Source: Girardinichthys multiradiatus
Lineage: Eukaryota > Chordata > Actinopteri > Cyprinodontiformes > Goodeidae
Assembly (NCBI RefSeq): GCF_021462225.1
Contig: NC_061805.1
Location: 48,463,360 to 48,527,359, forward strand
DNA: 64,000 bases
Reading direction: 5' to 3'
Shown: positions 12,101 through 22,559 of the stretch, in pieces
Position numbering within the stretch: position 1 is the first letter of the stretch
Layout of the letters: every line of letters starts with the position of its first letter
The notes under the pieces: generated by a model
The model's input: the letters and a program-made list of their open reading frames with translations, nothing else
Told to the model about the DNA's origin: nothing
The model's database searches: none
Made by a program: the position numbers and the translations under genes

Positions 12101-15100
12101 TATTTCCCAAAGCCAGGTTGGCCTAAATCATTTTAAACTTTCAAACATGGTACCTGCCACTGATCCATCATAATAAACCTCCTGAAACAGCTTGACACCA
12201 CACCGTGGGTTTTGGGAGTGAACAGATTTTCGAGCCCAGTTGGACGTTTGCAGAGACAGCCATATGTGGACAGTGCCCCGAGTGCTTCTGATTGGTCCGA
12301 TACCCCGCGGTGCGGAGGCTGCGGTGGCTAGCTGCTGGGGCTGGTGTCAGATGGCTAAGCATCCCGCGGTTTAGTTTTTAATTACACCACTGCGCTGCAG
12401 AGAGCTCACATCTGTCCGTCAGGTTGCTGGGAAAAAGAGCAGCAGCACTTCGGCGTTTGTGTAATGCTTTATTTAGCCCACAACATGTGCGGCAAATCTG
12501 CTGCATAATTACTTAATAAAAAGAGATAATCTCGTCAACGTACGGTGTGGCTGGATTGCTGTTAATCAGCGTATGGAGAGGTCATCCATAGACCTTTACA
12601 GGATTTGTGTGCAGCCAGTTGCATGTCAAAGAGAAATTAATTAACCCTAATTGATTGTTTTTCATTATTCTAATGATGACACTGCAGCACCGATGGTGCA
12701 GGGTTACCGACAGTATCCCTGAGCTTAACAGGGAAGGAAACAGATGTTCAGATCTATGATAGAGCATAATTACATTGCTCCCTTTTCCCTCCAAAACCAC
12801 TTTACCAAATGCAAAACCAGCTCTGACTTTAGTATCTGTCTCTGATGACTAATGAGCCAGACGGTGCTCTCTCCTCACCTCTAGCTGAGAAACGCTCTTG
12901 GTATTTATTGTGTTGGGTGCTTAAGTCCATAGCTGTGTAAGAAGGGAGCAATGAAAATCTCAGGAGTGTCAGGGTGGAAACAACCTTCATTTTCTTATCT
13001 AGCTGCTAATAAACCTTTTGTAAATACTTCCTTTTAATGATTGCAATCCAAACATGTTGCACAAAGCTCTCTTAGCTCTAAAATCAGTCTATGTTTGGTA
13101 ACGTAGAATTTAGTAATTAAAGTTGTGGACGGGTGAAGCTGAAGCTCCTTATTTCCCTTTCCTATTGTTACTGCGATCCTCTTAATCAGATATGTCCAGC
13201 TATGTTTAAACTTGTTTTTCTGTCTGTTTTGAAGTTGTTTTTAGACCACATGGGATCGGAAGTTGAACGCTGTGTTCTGGTTACCTGGAAAGGGCTGTAC
13301 TGCGATTTGAGAATTACATTACACTCAACATAATATTATTTCAGTTGCAAGCCATGCTCACTCCATCTAGATTACACAAACATAGACATTAACTCCACGA
13401 GAAACATTTTAATATTGCGAGATCTCGTGCCAACCTTACAAATAAGGTCATTATTACAAAAGACAGCTTGTCAACAGTTCAATCAGTGGGTTGTTGTTTG
13501 TCTGTCTGACTGTGATCTGTGACTCTTGAAATCTGAAAACACCAAGGAATCCCGTGTGTCTTTTCACGGCTGTGTTAGCTCTGAGTGAGTGTGGACGTGT
13601 CTCCAGCAACCCTTTGGTTTAAGGTGGACATCAGTATGTGAAGCGTCTGAGTGACACCTGACAAATGTCACCGCCAGGCTCCTCTTTGCTTTGCGACGCA
13701 TGTCTGAAAAACCTGGTCCAGGCATCTTGTCCCTGAATGGAATCACATTGTGGACAACCTGCTCCTCAGGTGCCATGTCATTTCACGTTGTCACGGAGAC
13801 TGCCGCCGGGCTGGTCAGTAAGCTGTGTCATGTAAATCTGTGCGTGAATGTGTTTTAAATTTTTTTTTTGTTGTTGTTGCCGCCACTCATCTTCCCTGCA
13901 GACAGGACTTGGAGTGGAGCCTGAGCCTCCTTCTCCGCATCTCATTGGAGCTAATTAACTCCTTAGGACTTTATGATTGGGGGGATCGCTTCGGAGCACT
14001 GAACCCCATCCAATTAATTAGAAACTAAACGGGCTACAGCGTCGCCCCAAAGACTCCCCTGTCAACAAGTTTTTTTTCAGCTTTTCTTTATTTTGCACAG
14101 GGGGGCCCTAATGTTGGTTTACAAGCAGGATCCCTGTAATCAGTAGTCAGCGGGGCGATGGGGCGGCAGTTGTCGCTTGTGAGGCTGGCAGCGATGGTGT
14201 TGCCATCATGAGATGAGCTCAGGGACGTCTCTGTTAGGCTGTGTCACCTGTCACGAATCAGCCCCGTCAGCCTCGTCTGTGTCTTGATAAGGTTTGAGAG
14301 TGCATCCTCCCGCTGACCAGCTTTTGTTTTTTTTTATTCTGTTTATTCAGGTCATCAAAGACCCACCGCCGCCGCCTCCACCTTCCCGTCCCCCTCCACC
14401 TGTGAGTATGTCACTGCAGTGCTGCTGCAAAGAGACGCAACACAACTGTCTGCAATACAGATTAGATGCCTATATTAATTCATTTTTCAATTGAAAAATA
14501 GATTAGACATATTTACTTTCAAAATTCAAATATGTTTATACATTATTATGCCTTTTATACAGATGAGCAGATTGAAAAGACATTGATTAAAAACAAATCT
14601 GCCATCTTGTCTTGAGTTGTGTAAGATTTTCTTCAGTAGAGTTTAAGGAAATAAAAACAGTTCTGACAGCTTTTTAAATAATTTCTAGTGTAAAAAAACA
14701 ATAAAAAAGAATCTGAATAAACTGATAAATAAATTAAAATAAAATGAATAAATGCAGAATAAATAAATAAATTGCAGAGGTACATTTTAAGAGCTGAGTG
14801 TTTTTGATGTTTTGAAATCTGGAAATGGCTACTTGCCTTAACGTTCGTTCCCTTACCAGCAGACAGAGCAATATTTACAACGACTGAATCAACTGGAACT
14901 GTGACAGGGGATGGTAAGAGAGGTTAAAAAAACCCTCTGAATGTCACTCTAAATGACCTGCAGTAAAGTCTCCATAACTAAACCAACAGATGCTGAGTAC
15001 GTACCAGCTGGTTGTACAGGAGTCAGACCAGGAAGAAGCCTTTTCTGTCCCACCATCACAAATGTAAACGTAGAGTTTAATAAACTCTACTGGGACTTTA

Positions 15101-18100
15101 GCTTGAGAAAACAAAACTGTGAATGGTAGGTGGCAGTAACTGTGCCAAAAAATAATTATGTCTTAATGTGGGATAAATTTCCACCTGTGCACAAACACAG
15201 AGATGGATTTTTCCAAACCTTGCAGTGAATGGGTATGTATGCTACTGCAATAAAAGATGAAATTATTTTGAGCCTTTAAATCATCTTTACCAGGAGTGGA
15301 AGTGAGTGTAGAGGCTAAATCAGACTTTTAATGGCTAATTCATAAAATTAGACTTTTGCAGTTCCTTGAACCATGTTGACCAAAAGCACAGTGGAGGGAC
15401 ATATACCATCTAAAGTGCCTCTTCCTTGAATGAAACAATATGAACAATCTGCTACTTCCTTCTTCTGTCATCCTGCTGCAGCTGTTATCATTAATGTTGT
15501 CATTTATAGAAACATGTGAGTTTCCTGACTTATTTCCCAGGAACCTGAGCCACTGCCAAAGACGAAGTGGCCGACGGTGGACGCCTCGTACTACGGAGGA
15601 AGAGGAGCAGGAGGAATCAAACGGATGGAGGTCAGACCCTAAAGATTATCCTGAAGCCAGGTTTTGTTTTGCTTTAAAGCAGAGCGGCTAAAACATATTT
15701 CATGAAGAAGGAAATAAAATCGTACAAGATCCGCTCCGCATGAAGACGTAACACACATCTGACGGGTGTTGTCCTAAACCTCCGGAAACCTGCTGACGTT
15801 GGTAGTTTTCCTTGATGGTAGAAGGTGGTGGAGTTATGGGAAGGCGGCAGGCAGAGCAGCAGACTAGCCTTCCTGGCTGCTGTCCTCGTCACTCTGCTGA
15901 TGCTTCCAACATGACAGGTCCCGCTATCTCGTCCTGATTGGATCAAGTCGCTGCTCAGTTGGAAGATTGAGTGCTGCTGTCAAGTTGACATGTCCACCTC
16001 ACTGAGTTTCTATCTTCACTTCCCCCTTCCAGAACTCTGAACACCCTGTCCTGCTTCTTAGCCCACAGGATTGTTGTGGCATTCTCCAGTTTTCCCATAA
16101 TCCTCTGAGATTGATTACCTGCTGCTTGGTTTCTTGAGTGTTACTGAGCTGCAGGTATTCTGAGTATCCATTTTCTGTTTTCCTTCTTTAGCAACTTAAT
16201 TCCCAATCGACAGCCTCCTATCCATAATCTTTCCCCCTCGAAGGTGGAAAACGAGGTCCTTGTTAATGTCAGCCTCTCTTTTGCATCCACATTTAGGGCA
16301 CCAAGCTGAGAGAACCTCCACTCTGCCTACATTTCAAACGATTATTGAGCTCTGACATGTGAATGTATCTTTAATTCATGGCAGGGTTCTGTTTTTTTCC
16401 TGATGAAGCACCAGGCCCGGGATGGATCCCGGGGATGATTCTGAGAAGCTGTTCTATATTGTCACGGCTTAACCTACAGCTTAGAAAATGTGTCGCTAAT
16501 TAATCACCTCTCCCTGTTCATGTTGCAGTGGGTTTTTTTTTTTGTCTCTTCCTTGCAACAGATGTGATGATTTCAATTAAAAAGCAGGACAGCTTGACTA
16601 ACACACAGACTCCCATCGACACACTCATATGCACACACACGCACACACATACCTGACAGCACATATACAGTCACAGGAAGAGGTTTTGTGGATTGCTTCC
16701 AGAGTTCTTGCTGCTTCCTTAGGATGTAAGAGGGAACGTTGCCACCAGGTGCTGCTAATCAAATGACTGATTGATTGACTGAGCATCTTAACAAAAGCTG
16801 ATACTGGTCTGGACTAAGTGGGTATGAGTTGGCACAAAGTGGAGGCGCAGACACGTCGATCTGGGAAGGGTTGTCGGGCCATCTCCAGACGATTGGACGA
16901 TCCTCATTCTACAGAGCAAAGAGGATTCCCAATCGAGACAAACATGAAACAGAACTTAATGGATTAAGAGAAGTACTGAAATGTGATAGTACAGAAGAAC
17001 GCTGGACAGAGAGTGGGCCAAAGCAGAAAACCAAACACCAAGATAAACACTCAAATCGTAAAAGTAAAAAGGGCCAGAAAGGGTAGAACATTATGCTTTA
17101 CCGGACCCTACCTGATCTCATATGTAGCTGGTATAGCACTTCTTCATATTCTGTATTTCTGTTTTTGTCCTGTTCAGGTACGATGGGGAGAAAAGGGCTC
17201 AACTGAGGAGGGGGCCCGACTGGAGAAGGCCAAAAATGCTAAAGTTTCTATAATAGAGGATCTGGATGAGCCGATGATCAAACGTCCAACTCCTAAACCT
17301 CCCGGCAACCGGCAGGCTGAGAGCAAATGGTACACTCCTATCAAGGTATGTGTTTCTCACAGTTATCCCATTATGGTTCCTTATAAAGCTCACCAAACAC
17401 AACGGGGAGAGTGAAGAAGAAAGCTAAATAAAACCAGGAGAAAGCCAAAAAATTAAGTAATTATTCAATTAATTTGTTTTTAACCCCACAGCTGGAAAAG
17501 CTTTATTGTTATGAATTTACTTCACATAATTGAGGAAGTCAGGTGTTTTTGTTTATGCTTGTATTTTAAGATGCACCAATCAATTGGAGCAATTTCTGAA
17601 TCAGCAGGTTTTCTTTTGATTGGCTCTGATCAGTGATTAGCAGGTCAAGTCAAAAAAGTCAGAATTAGTTCTCCTCCATTCCTCAAATTCAATAAAACTA
17701 AGAACTAAAAACTTCCACCAGTTTTGGTCTTTAAATGCATTTTCTGTTGCATTTGAAACTGTTACCTCTATCAAGGTAACCCAGCGCATTGGTTTGTTGT
17801 TTTATGTGCTGTGGGCCTTACTAAGAGTGCACTGATATGAACATTTGGGCAGATATTGATTTCCGTAATTAATATTGCTGTTACGGCTGTTTATAAATGT
17901 ATCATATTTCAAAACCGTGAAAGAATTACCACACCACCGACATTGCTTCTGTGCTTCAGTTAAACACCTCTCAATCCTGCGTTGCATTGACTGTTAATAT
18001 TGGCCCAGTTTTACACATGAGGCTGATACCGATATGTTAAAAGGTGACTAACATTGGCCGATACCGATGGTAATGTCGATATATTCTGCATCCCTTCAAA

Positions 18101-18398
18101 AAAAAAATCTGAATCATTAAAAATCAGACTCGGCAGCTCCAACCTCTAAGAAAACAGAAATCGGTTCTGGCCAGGAGAACCCTGATCGGTACATCTCTAC
18201 TTGTTTTTGATACTAATATTTTAAAAGCTGTAGTCTTGGTTAAATGAAGGTTGAACTGTATATATTGCTTTATATTCCTGTCGGTTCTGCTAATATCTCA
18301 TGTTTGTGTGTCATCAGGGTCGCCTCGATGCTTTGTGGGCTTTGTTGCGGCAGCAGTATGATCGAGTCTCCCTCATGCGTCCCACCTCAGCAGACCAG
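3034..18398 (+). CDS. antxr2: ANTXR2 (CMG2)-like anthrax toxin receptor family gene, 3' half, six exons
   Basis: Six exons joined 3034-3112, 7394-7489, 14351-14401, 15541-15630, 17178-17345 and 18318-18398 give one open frame of 188 full codons. The family are type I membrane proteins with an extracellular vWA/MIDAS domain that binds extracellular matrix; mammalian ANTXR2 also serves as the cell receptor for anthrax protective antigen and is mutated in hyaline fibromatosis syndrome. Seen here are the end of the membrane-proximal extracellular domain, a transmembrane helix ending in WWFWPLCC, a proline-rich linker and the conserved tail ([58 protein letters not shown]). The tail reads closer to ANTXR2 than to ANTXR1, for example [18 protein letters not shown]. 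Introns between these exons are 4281, 6861, 1139, 1547 and 972 bp. The vWA exons and the terminal exon are not in view. Whether this is the a or b paralogue of teleosts is not decided. Confidence 0.87.
3428..3560 (+). repeat. hAT-like repeat fragment
   Basis: AGGGGTGGAACGGTACACAA followed by TTTGGTAC resembles the terminal part of a common teleost hAT-derived repeat. No matching second end was found, and the Rex3 target site begins just after it at 3566. Confidence 0.35.
3604..5124 (-). pseudogene. Rex3 reverse transcriptase domain
   Basis: A 506-codon open frame. It shows [16 protein letters not shown] (19-34), the fingers motif [13 protein letters not shown] (80-92), [12 protein letters not shown] (116-127), motif [11 protein letters not shown] (147-156), motif [14 protein letters not shown] (204-216) and the FADD catalytic box (245-248), with the C-terminal block [16 protein letters not shown] and [20 protein letters not shown]. 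All core RT residues are present. The segment [15 protein letters not shown] looks a few residues short of the family pattern. The frame is open, but its link to the endonuclease is broken by two frameshifts. Confidence 0.9.
5099..5566 (-). pseudogene. Rex3 linker between endonuclease and reverse transcriptase
   Basis: A 155-codon segment in a third frame, rich in Arg/Lys/Ala. It includes [16 protein letters not shown] sequence ([17 protein letters not shown]) and [15 protein letters not shown], then [17 protein letters not shown] and [13 protein letters not shown]. This is the usual connecting region of RTE elements. A further frameshift near 5110 separates it from the reverse transcriptase frame. 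Confidence 0.75.
5529..6752 (-). pseudogene. Rex3 endonuclease region (N-terminal part of the polyprotein)
   Basis: A 407-codon open frame. Residues 1-95 are Arg/Gly/Pro-rich and poorly defined. From about residue 101 ([11 protein letters not shown]) it is an APE-like endonuclease: SAYGP (202-206), GDFNAHVGN (236-244), [10 protein letters not shown] (330-339). These are the metal-binding and catalytic blocks of target-nicking LINE endonucleases. After about residue 362 the frame departs from the family pattern, showing a frameshift near 5665. The matching downstream coding continues in another frame at 5566-5099. Confidence 0.85.
6818..7393. other. ANTXR2 intron, AT-rich
   Basis: Intron remainder. 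7020-7210 is strongly AT-rich with many TTTAAT/AATAAA runs. No coding or repeat ends were recognised. Confidence 0.5.
7394..7489 (+). CDS. antxr2: ANTXR2 exon: transmembrane helix
   Basis: Thirty-two whole codons lie between a CTTCTAG acceptor and a GTGAGT donor. The peptide opens SDGS, then has about 20 hydrophobic residues ([18 protein letters not shown]) followed by [10 protein letters not shown]. The hydrophobic helix plus the WWFWPLCC membrane border is diagnostic of ANTXR1/ANTXR2. The paired cysteines at the cytoplasmic face are palmitoylation sites in characterised mammalian ANTXR proteins; that they are modified here is inference. Both flanking introns are phase 0. Confidence 0.92.
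7490..10474. other. ANTXR2 intron, mostly unassigned
   Basis: The only recognised element is a decayed RTE fragment at 8624-8815. The rest is unremarkable intronic DNA with T-rich stretches (8210-8340). The ORFs here are short and show no domain. Confidence 0.5.
8624..8815 (+). repeat. Decayed RTE/Rex3-like 3' coding fragment
   Basis: The plus-strand translation carries [43 protein letters not shown] and GYESPLAW. These align block by block with [44 protein letters not shown] and DYVSRLAW of the Rex3 copy at 3604-5124. It is an old 5'-truncated insertion in the opposite orientation. Confidence 0.65.
10475..12050 (-). mobile_element. Tc1/mariner element (DD34E), apparently complete
   Basis: Ends CACTGCTCAAAAAAATAAAG and its exact complement are flanked by TA (10473-10474, 12051-12052). 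The element is 1576 bp with a single uninterrupted transposase frame on the minus strand. A second, damaged copy lies at 49418-52050. Confidence 0.93.
10733..11800 (-). CDS. Tc1-family DD34E transposase, open reading frame intact
   Basis: A 355-codon frame. A second Met at residue 16 ([20 protein letters not shown]) gives 340 residues, the usual Tc1 length, and is the likelier start. The N-terminal DNA-binding part has two helix-turn-helix stretches ([20 protein letters not shown] and [20 protein letters not shown]) with a basic RRRGGGRRR linker between. Catalytic residues are visible as [15 protein letters not shown] and [12 protein letters not shown], with 34 residues between second Asp and Glu. 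The protein would bind the element ends and cut and paste it into TA sites. No stop or frameshift interrupts it. Whether it is expressed or active cannot be told. Confidence 0.9.
   Translation of the reverse strand: MVTFECLWCFHTRGSMRRTLQPTQVAQVVQLIQDGTSMQAVARRFAVSVSVVSRAWRRYQETGQYTRRRGGGRRRATTQQQDRYLHLCARRNRRSTARTLQNDLQQATNVHVSAQTVRNQLHEDGMRAGHPQMGVVLTDQHRAGRLAFAREHQDWQICHWRRVLFTDESRFTLSTCDRRDRVWRHRGERSAACNILQHDLFGSGSVMVWGGISLEGSMALHVLARGSLTAIRYRDEILRPLVRPYAGAVGPRFLLMQDNARPHVAGVCQQFLQDEDIEAMDWPARSPDLNPIEHIWDIMSCSIHQRHVAPQTVQELADALVQVWEEIHQETLRLIRSMPRHCREVIQARGGHTQY
12053..14350. other. ANTXR2 intron, with possible conserved noncoding block
   Basis: No repeat ends or exons recognised. The stretch 13880-14035 is repeat-free with several AATTA homeodomain-like cores (GCTAATTAACTCC, CCAATTAATTAG), the texture of conserved noncoding DNA. 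That reading is inference only. Confidence 0.35.
14351..14401 (+). CDS. antxr2: ANTXR2 exon: proline-rich juxtamembrane linker
   Basis: A 17-codon exon between acceptor TTTATTCAG and donor GTGAGT. It reads [17 protein letters not shown], so 11 of 17 residues are proline. VIKDPPPP continues the exon ending CCTV exactly as in ANTXR2 tails. The acidic run that follows the prolines in mammalian ANTXR2 is reduced to EPEP at the start of the next exon. The exon is short and a multiple of three, so skipping it would keep the frame. Confidence 0.85.
14818..15300. repeat. Decayed Tc1-like repeat, dispersed family
   Basis: Contains CACCATCACAAATGTAAACG and TATGCTACTGCAATAAAA. The first is shared with 36926-36955, the second with 47920-47940. 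No intact ends or transposase were found. Confidence 0.45.
15541..15630 (+). CDS. antxr2: ANTXR2 exon: conserved cytoplasmic motif with YY pair
   Basis: Thirty whole codons between acceptor TTTCCCAG and donor GTCAGA. The peptide opens [20 protein letters not shown] and continues [10 protein letters not shown]. This is the most conserved cytoplasmic block of ANTXR proteins. The tyrosine pair sits in the segment reported as phosphorylated by Src-family kinases in mammalian receptors; conservation of that use in this fish is inferred. Phase 0 at both ends. Confidence 0.92.
15631..17177. other. ANTXR2 intron, no feature recognised
   Basis: Ordinary intronic DNA. It holds a T-run at 16532-16541, a CA-rich patch at 16600-16660 and no supported exon. 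The 85-codon frame at 16829-17086 shows no domain and no splice logic. Confidence 0.5.
17178..17345 (+). CDS. antxr2: ANTXR2 exon: acidic/proline cytoplasmic tail
   Basis: Fifty-six whole codons between acceptor CCTGTTCAG and donor GTATGT. The exon opens [20 protein letters not shown], a family signature, passes through a variable acidic-to-proline stretch ([19 protein letters not shown]) and ends in KWYTPIK. The tail's actin-linked regulatory role is known from mammalian receptors. The variable stretch fits ANTXR2 better than ANTXR1, whose corresponding region is differently composed. Confidence 0.92.
17821..18096. repeat. hAT-like miniature element, degraded
   Basis: Internal GGCCGATACCGATGGTAATG and right end TTCTGCATCCCTT resemble the copies at 160 and 52087. 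The left end (AAGAGTGCACTGATATGA) is diverged. No target duplication could be seen. Confidence 0.5.
18318..18398 (+). CDS. antxr2: ANTXR2 exon: penultimate tail exon
   Basis: Twenty-seven whole codons between acceptor GTCATCAG and donor GTAGGA. It reads [20 protein letters not shown] then RPTSADQ. In vertebrate ANTXR2 a short terminal exon follows, coding a Cys-containing end of the protein. No convincing match to that exon was found between 18399 and 64000, so the 3' end of the gene is not defined here. Confidence 0.9.
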
Positions 18399-18946
18399 GT
18401 AGGACTGAGGAGAAAAGACTTTGAGGCTTTTCAAAATGTTTCTGATAAAAATCTGTAGACGTACCGCACCAACACATAACAGGTTTTAATAATGCAGCAA
18501 ATATTGCGGTGGCAAACTGAAAGAACAGCAAAGTAAACATTTCTATGTTCCTCCTGGACAAATCTACAGCAGTAGAAAAATAGATCTCAATCAAATGGAG
18601 TAGGTGTACTGTCAATTGCAAATACATAATGAAACAACATTGCGTTTCTTTTCTTGAGAGGATATCAACGAAGTAGTCTTACTTCAGATGTAAAACACCA
18701 AACAGCACTTTGAGATGACAGCACCTGATTGATGCTGAACAAGCAGGAGGACTTGACTAAGAAATTAGTGGGATTCCTTGCTCAGCAATGAGTTTTCTTT
18801 GATTCGTGTTTAGTCTCCATGGTAATCAGCTGAGGAACTGGCTGATGGGTAGTGGTAGTCTCTTTATTGTTAGACAGAAAGATGTTAGTTGTCAACACTG
18901 TAAGTAAACCCAGATGGATTCAGAGGTTTTACAGTGGAGGGGGTGG
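18399..18946. other. Downstream intron, no feature recognised
   Basis: Follows the donor of the last recognised exon. No second-end repeats, exon or RNA gene seen. Confidence 0.45.
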
Positions 18947-19233
18947 GGTTGTGACCATTTATCCAGTCATTGGGTAAGAGGTGGGGTACACTCTGGACAG
19001 GTCACAGGGCAACACAGTGACAAACATGTTCTGTAACAAAATACAGAACAAACAACTGAAAGAGACCTGTTAACCAAAGAGACATATTTCTGGACTGCGG
19101 GAAGAAGCTGGAGTTCCCAGAGAGAACTGGGAGAACATCCAAACTCCATCCAGAAAGACCCCAGGATGGCATTTAAACCCTGGACCTTCTTGCTGCAAGG
19201 CAGCATGGTGAATCCCTCCTGCACCTTGCAGCC
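18947..19233 (-). repeat. tRNA-headed fish SINE, degraded copy
   Basis: The reverse complement reads the same order as the clean copy at 44477: CCTTGCAGCAAGAAGGTCC, then CTGGGGTCTTTCTGGATGGA, GTTCTCCCAGTTCTCTC, and CCTGTCCAGAGTGTACCCCA. Parts of head and tail are altered or missing. Confidence 0.7.
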
Positions 19234-21399
19234 TCTGTGTATTTGCAGATGAAAACAAGTCATCGTTTTTTCCAAGGAATGAACATGAGTTGCAAAAAGC
19301 AGTAGTAAATTGCTTCCTGCAGGTCAGCTTAGAGACGTCCCCGACTAACGGCTTTGGTGCCCAGTCTCCGTCTCTAAGAACACAGCAATGCCTGCTCGAA
19401 GGCTGGCTCAGCACTTTGTCATGCAGATCCTCCTCCGTAACAAGCTATCTGTTATATTCCATACAAAAAGAATAAAAGAACTTCAAAATTATGTATCTAT
19501 TAGCAGTTTCTGCCTTTTACTTTGTTGTATTTACATATTTGTTAAGACTTTAATCCATTAAAAATGAGGTTATTTTGTGTCCATGTGGTTCTGATACTGT
19601 AGATATGTCTGCCGAAGTGCTCTGTGTTAACCCGTTTATTGTTTAGAACATGTTAATTCATGTCTGTTTTGTGTTGCTGTGAGTGGATTCACACGGCTTC
19701 CTCTCAGGGGAGGAAGCTTCTGCTTCATGTTGTGCATTGTGCTGTTTATATTTCAACATAGTGACGTGAGCTGCAGTTACAGCTGCAAAGCCTCACAGAA
19801 GAAAGCGGGACATTGACGGCCTAATATGGTCAAACTGTTGCCTTCACGCAACCTCCGTCAGAGAAGAGGAAATGAACTGCAACACAGAAACCCAACTGTA
19901 CTCAGGCGGTTACCGAAACCGCCACCAAGTCAGTTAACCAGATGTTTTGATATGTGTTAGGCACTCTAATATGAGTTTCTGCAGCATTCATTTCATTATT
20001 TGATCTAAACCAGAAACTAAAACATACACGTCTGCATCTCTGTGGTGGGTGGTTCTGTTCAGGTCAGAGGTCTGAGAACAAGAACCATATGGGTTTGGTT
20101 CAGAGAATGATGTCAGGCTGTAAATCTGCCCGGTGGGATAAGGTCGACTGCTGTAAAGAGAAAGGAAAACTTGAGGGAATCTAGCAGCTGTCAGCCTGCC
20201 AGTCGTTACTCAGGGTGTCTGCTGCTCTTTCATAAATCAGATCAAAAATGATCAAATCTTCCGTTTTTGCAAATGATTTTACAGAAAGATGAAAATGTTA
20301 TGCTGTGGAAACATTTTTGTATTTGGAAAAGCAGTGAGTCCAGCCCAGACTCTTCAGGTTTCAGCATGTTGATTCTTAAAGTTTAATATTTAACAATTAG
20401 AAAACTAGGGAGCCTTATTAGAAAAAAAAACATTTTCCCTAAAAAAACCATAACATCATTGCTTAGGTTGGTAAAGATGCATAGCGACCAACCTAAAAAA
20501 GTCCTATAGTTAACACCTGTATGTCATAGTTAAAGAGACTAATTATGTTCCATTTTGCACAAGTTTGCACAAGACCCTGCCCTGTGGATACAAATAATGA
20601 GGTAATCTGGTCAGACTAGTTTTAGAACTAGGCAAGAAGAGGTTTCTGTCTCTGTTTCCACATCTACAAAACAGTAACAGTTGAAAAGAGACCGCAAGAC
20701 CTTTTCTGCTCTGCACATCTCTGTAGACCTGCTTTTATCGTGATAAGACAGAATCCTCCTGTTCAGCATCTATCCAGCTTTTCTTTTTTTTTTGTTTAAA
20801 GACAAGTTTTGCATGAGGCAGCAGCCTTGTTGCCTTAGTTGTGATGAATATACAAGATCCTCCCACATATGAAGGCACCTCCAGGTCAGGAAGCCTGTTG
20901 ATTCTTAAACTGGTTGGGTCCCATTGTCATTCTGATCACTGAGACAATCTCAACTTTTAATTCTGTGATCAAGACTGTAAACGAGAGACTCTAGAGACAA
21001 TCAGAGAGAGGGGACGCAGGACACTGTGTGTTTGAAGTGACACCATAGCTGAGCAACAGCAGGGATTCAGGAGTTTTGTGCTTCCCGCCGGATTGTTAAA
21101 AACCAGGACTGTTATCCATCCATTCATCCAGTTTTAATTTATTTTGTTTATTTGTGAATCCTCCCTAACGTGCCCGGCAATATGGCAGCTCAAAACTGGT
21201 GGTCAAACAAAAGAGACAAAATTTAGAGTTCAGTTCATCTAAATAAACCCATTATCATACAAAAAAAAAGCTTTGCCAACTCACCACAACAACATAACCA
21301 ATTTATCAGCTTGATATTAGATCAGTTATGCAGATAATTCGTGAAACAGCTTATTTTGACTTTTTTTATGATTCCATAATATCTCTATCCTCTTGATAG
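19234..21399. other. Unassigned noncoding DNA
   Basis: No exon, transposon end or RNA gene recognised over 2.1 kb. AT-rich patches at 19480-19560 and 20380-20460. Confidence 0.4.
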
Positions 21400-21572
21400 A
21401 AATAAAACACGGGGCTTGTTTAGTGGTAGAGCAGCAGCTCCATAGACGGAAGTCATAGTCCTCAACAGGGCCATTCTGGGCTTGATTCCTGGCCTTAAGA
21501 CCTTGCTGCATGTCTTCTCTGCCCATTTCCTGACTGGCTACTGTCAAAAAAGGCCACTAGTTCCAAAAAAAA
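21400..21572 (+). repeat. Second type of tRNA-related fish SINE, degraded
   Basis: A tRNA-like head (TTTAGTGGTAGAGCAGCAGC, then GCTTGATTCCTGGCC) is followed by CTTGCTGCATGTCTTCTCTG and TACTGTCAAAAAAGGCCACT. This is the layout of a common teleost SINE unrelated to the 44477 type. Boundaries are approximate. Confidence 0.5.
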
Positions 21573-21884
21573 CACAGAAAAGGAAAAATAGAAAGTTACT
21601 CCAAAATCCCAAATGGTAAGAGACTGGACTGAAAGGAAGTCTGAACTTACTGATCTGCATTCATGCTGGAAACCTGATAAACTTTGAGGATTTCTGTCTT
21701 TAAAAGTGTGGGAAAGTATGGAATTTTTATGCTGTTCCTTTTCCACGAATTTCATTTTCTAAAATATAGGCACATAGACTGGAAATAAATGGTGCTTTTC
21801 ATATACTCTATTATCAAATATACTGAAGATAAATCCTCTATGGATGATTCAATGATGCATTCAGTTTGATGCATTCAGTTCTGG

Positions 21885-22555
21885 TTAATAAATAAAAAAA
21901 AAAAACCTCATTATTATGAATTATTAAAAATAAATATTCGTAAGTAAATGATTCAAAAGAAAAAAAGAGATAAATGTAAAAGAAATGCATAGACACATAT
22001 ATTTATAAATAAATGCATGATGAATAAAATAAATGTTTAGATAAATAAACAATAAAAACATAATATTTTAGCATAAATTGATAATGAAATAAAATGGAAC
22101 TTTGATAAATATTCAAAAACATAAATAAACTGATAAATAATGGAACATAGTGTTTTGTATAGTGAATTGTAAAAAATAAATATTTATATCTTAAAAATAA
22201 TAACGATAGTAATAGATGGAGAATAACAGATGAAGTAAATATTAGAAAATAAATTGATAAATAAAAATAAATAGGTTTGAAAAAATAAAGAAATAACTAT
22301 ATAAAACTGTTTACTATATAAAAGTTAATAAACAGATATTAAATAATCAAAATAGTGAAATATTTGGAATTAAATTAACATAAATAATAAAAAATAAATA
22401 CTAACAAATAAACAGAAAGATAAATATAAAAAAATACGTAGAAAAATAATCAAACATAAATAAATAAATCATAAAAATACATAGGTTAGCAAAAATAACC
22501 AACCAACCAAAAGCAAATAAACAGATAATAAAAATAAACTAATAATATATTTTGT
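21885..22555. repeat. A-rich low-complexity tract (AAATA-type)
   Basis: About 670 bp is made of irregular AAATAAA and TAAATAAA units with few G or C, ending near GCAAATAAACAGATAATAAA. It looks like a decayed tetra/pentanucleotide array. No ORF. Confidence 0.7.
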
Positions 22556-22559
22556 ATTT

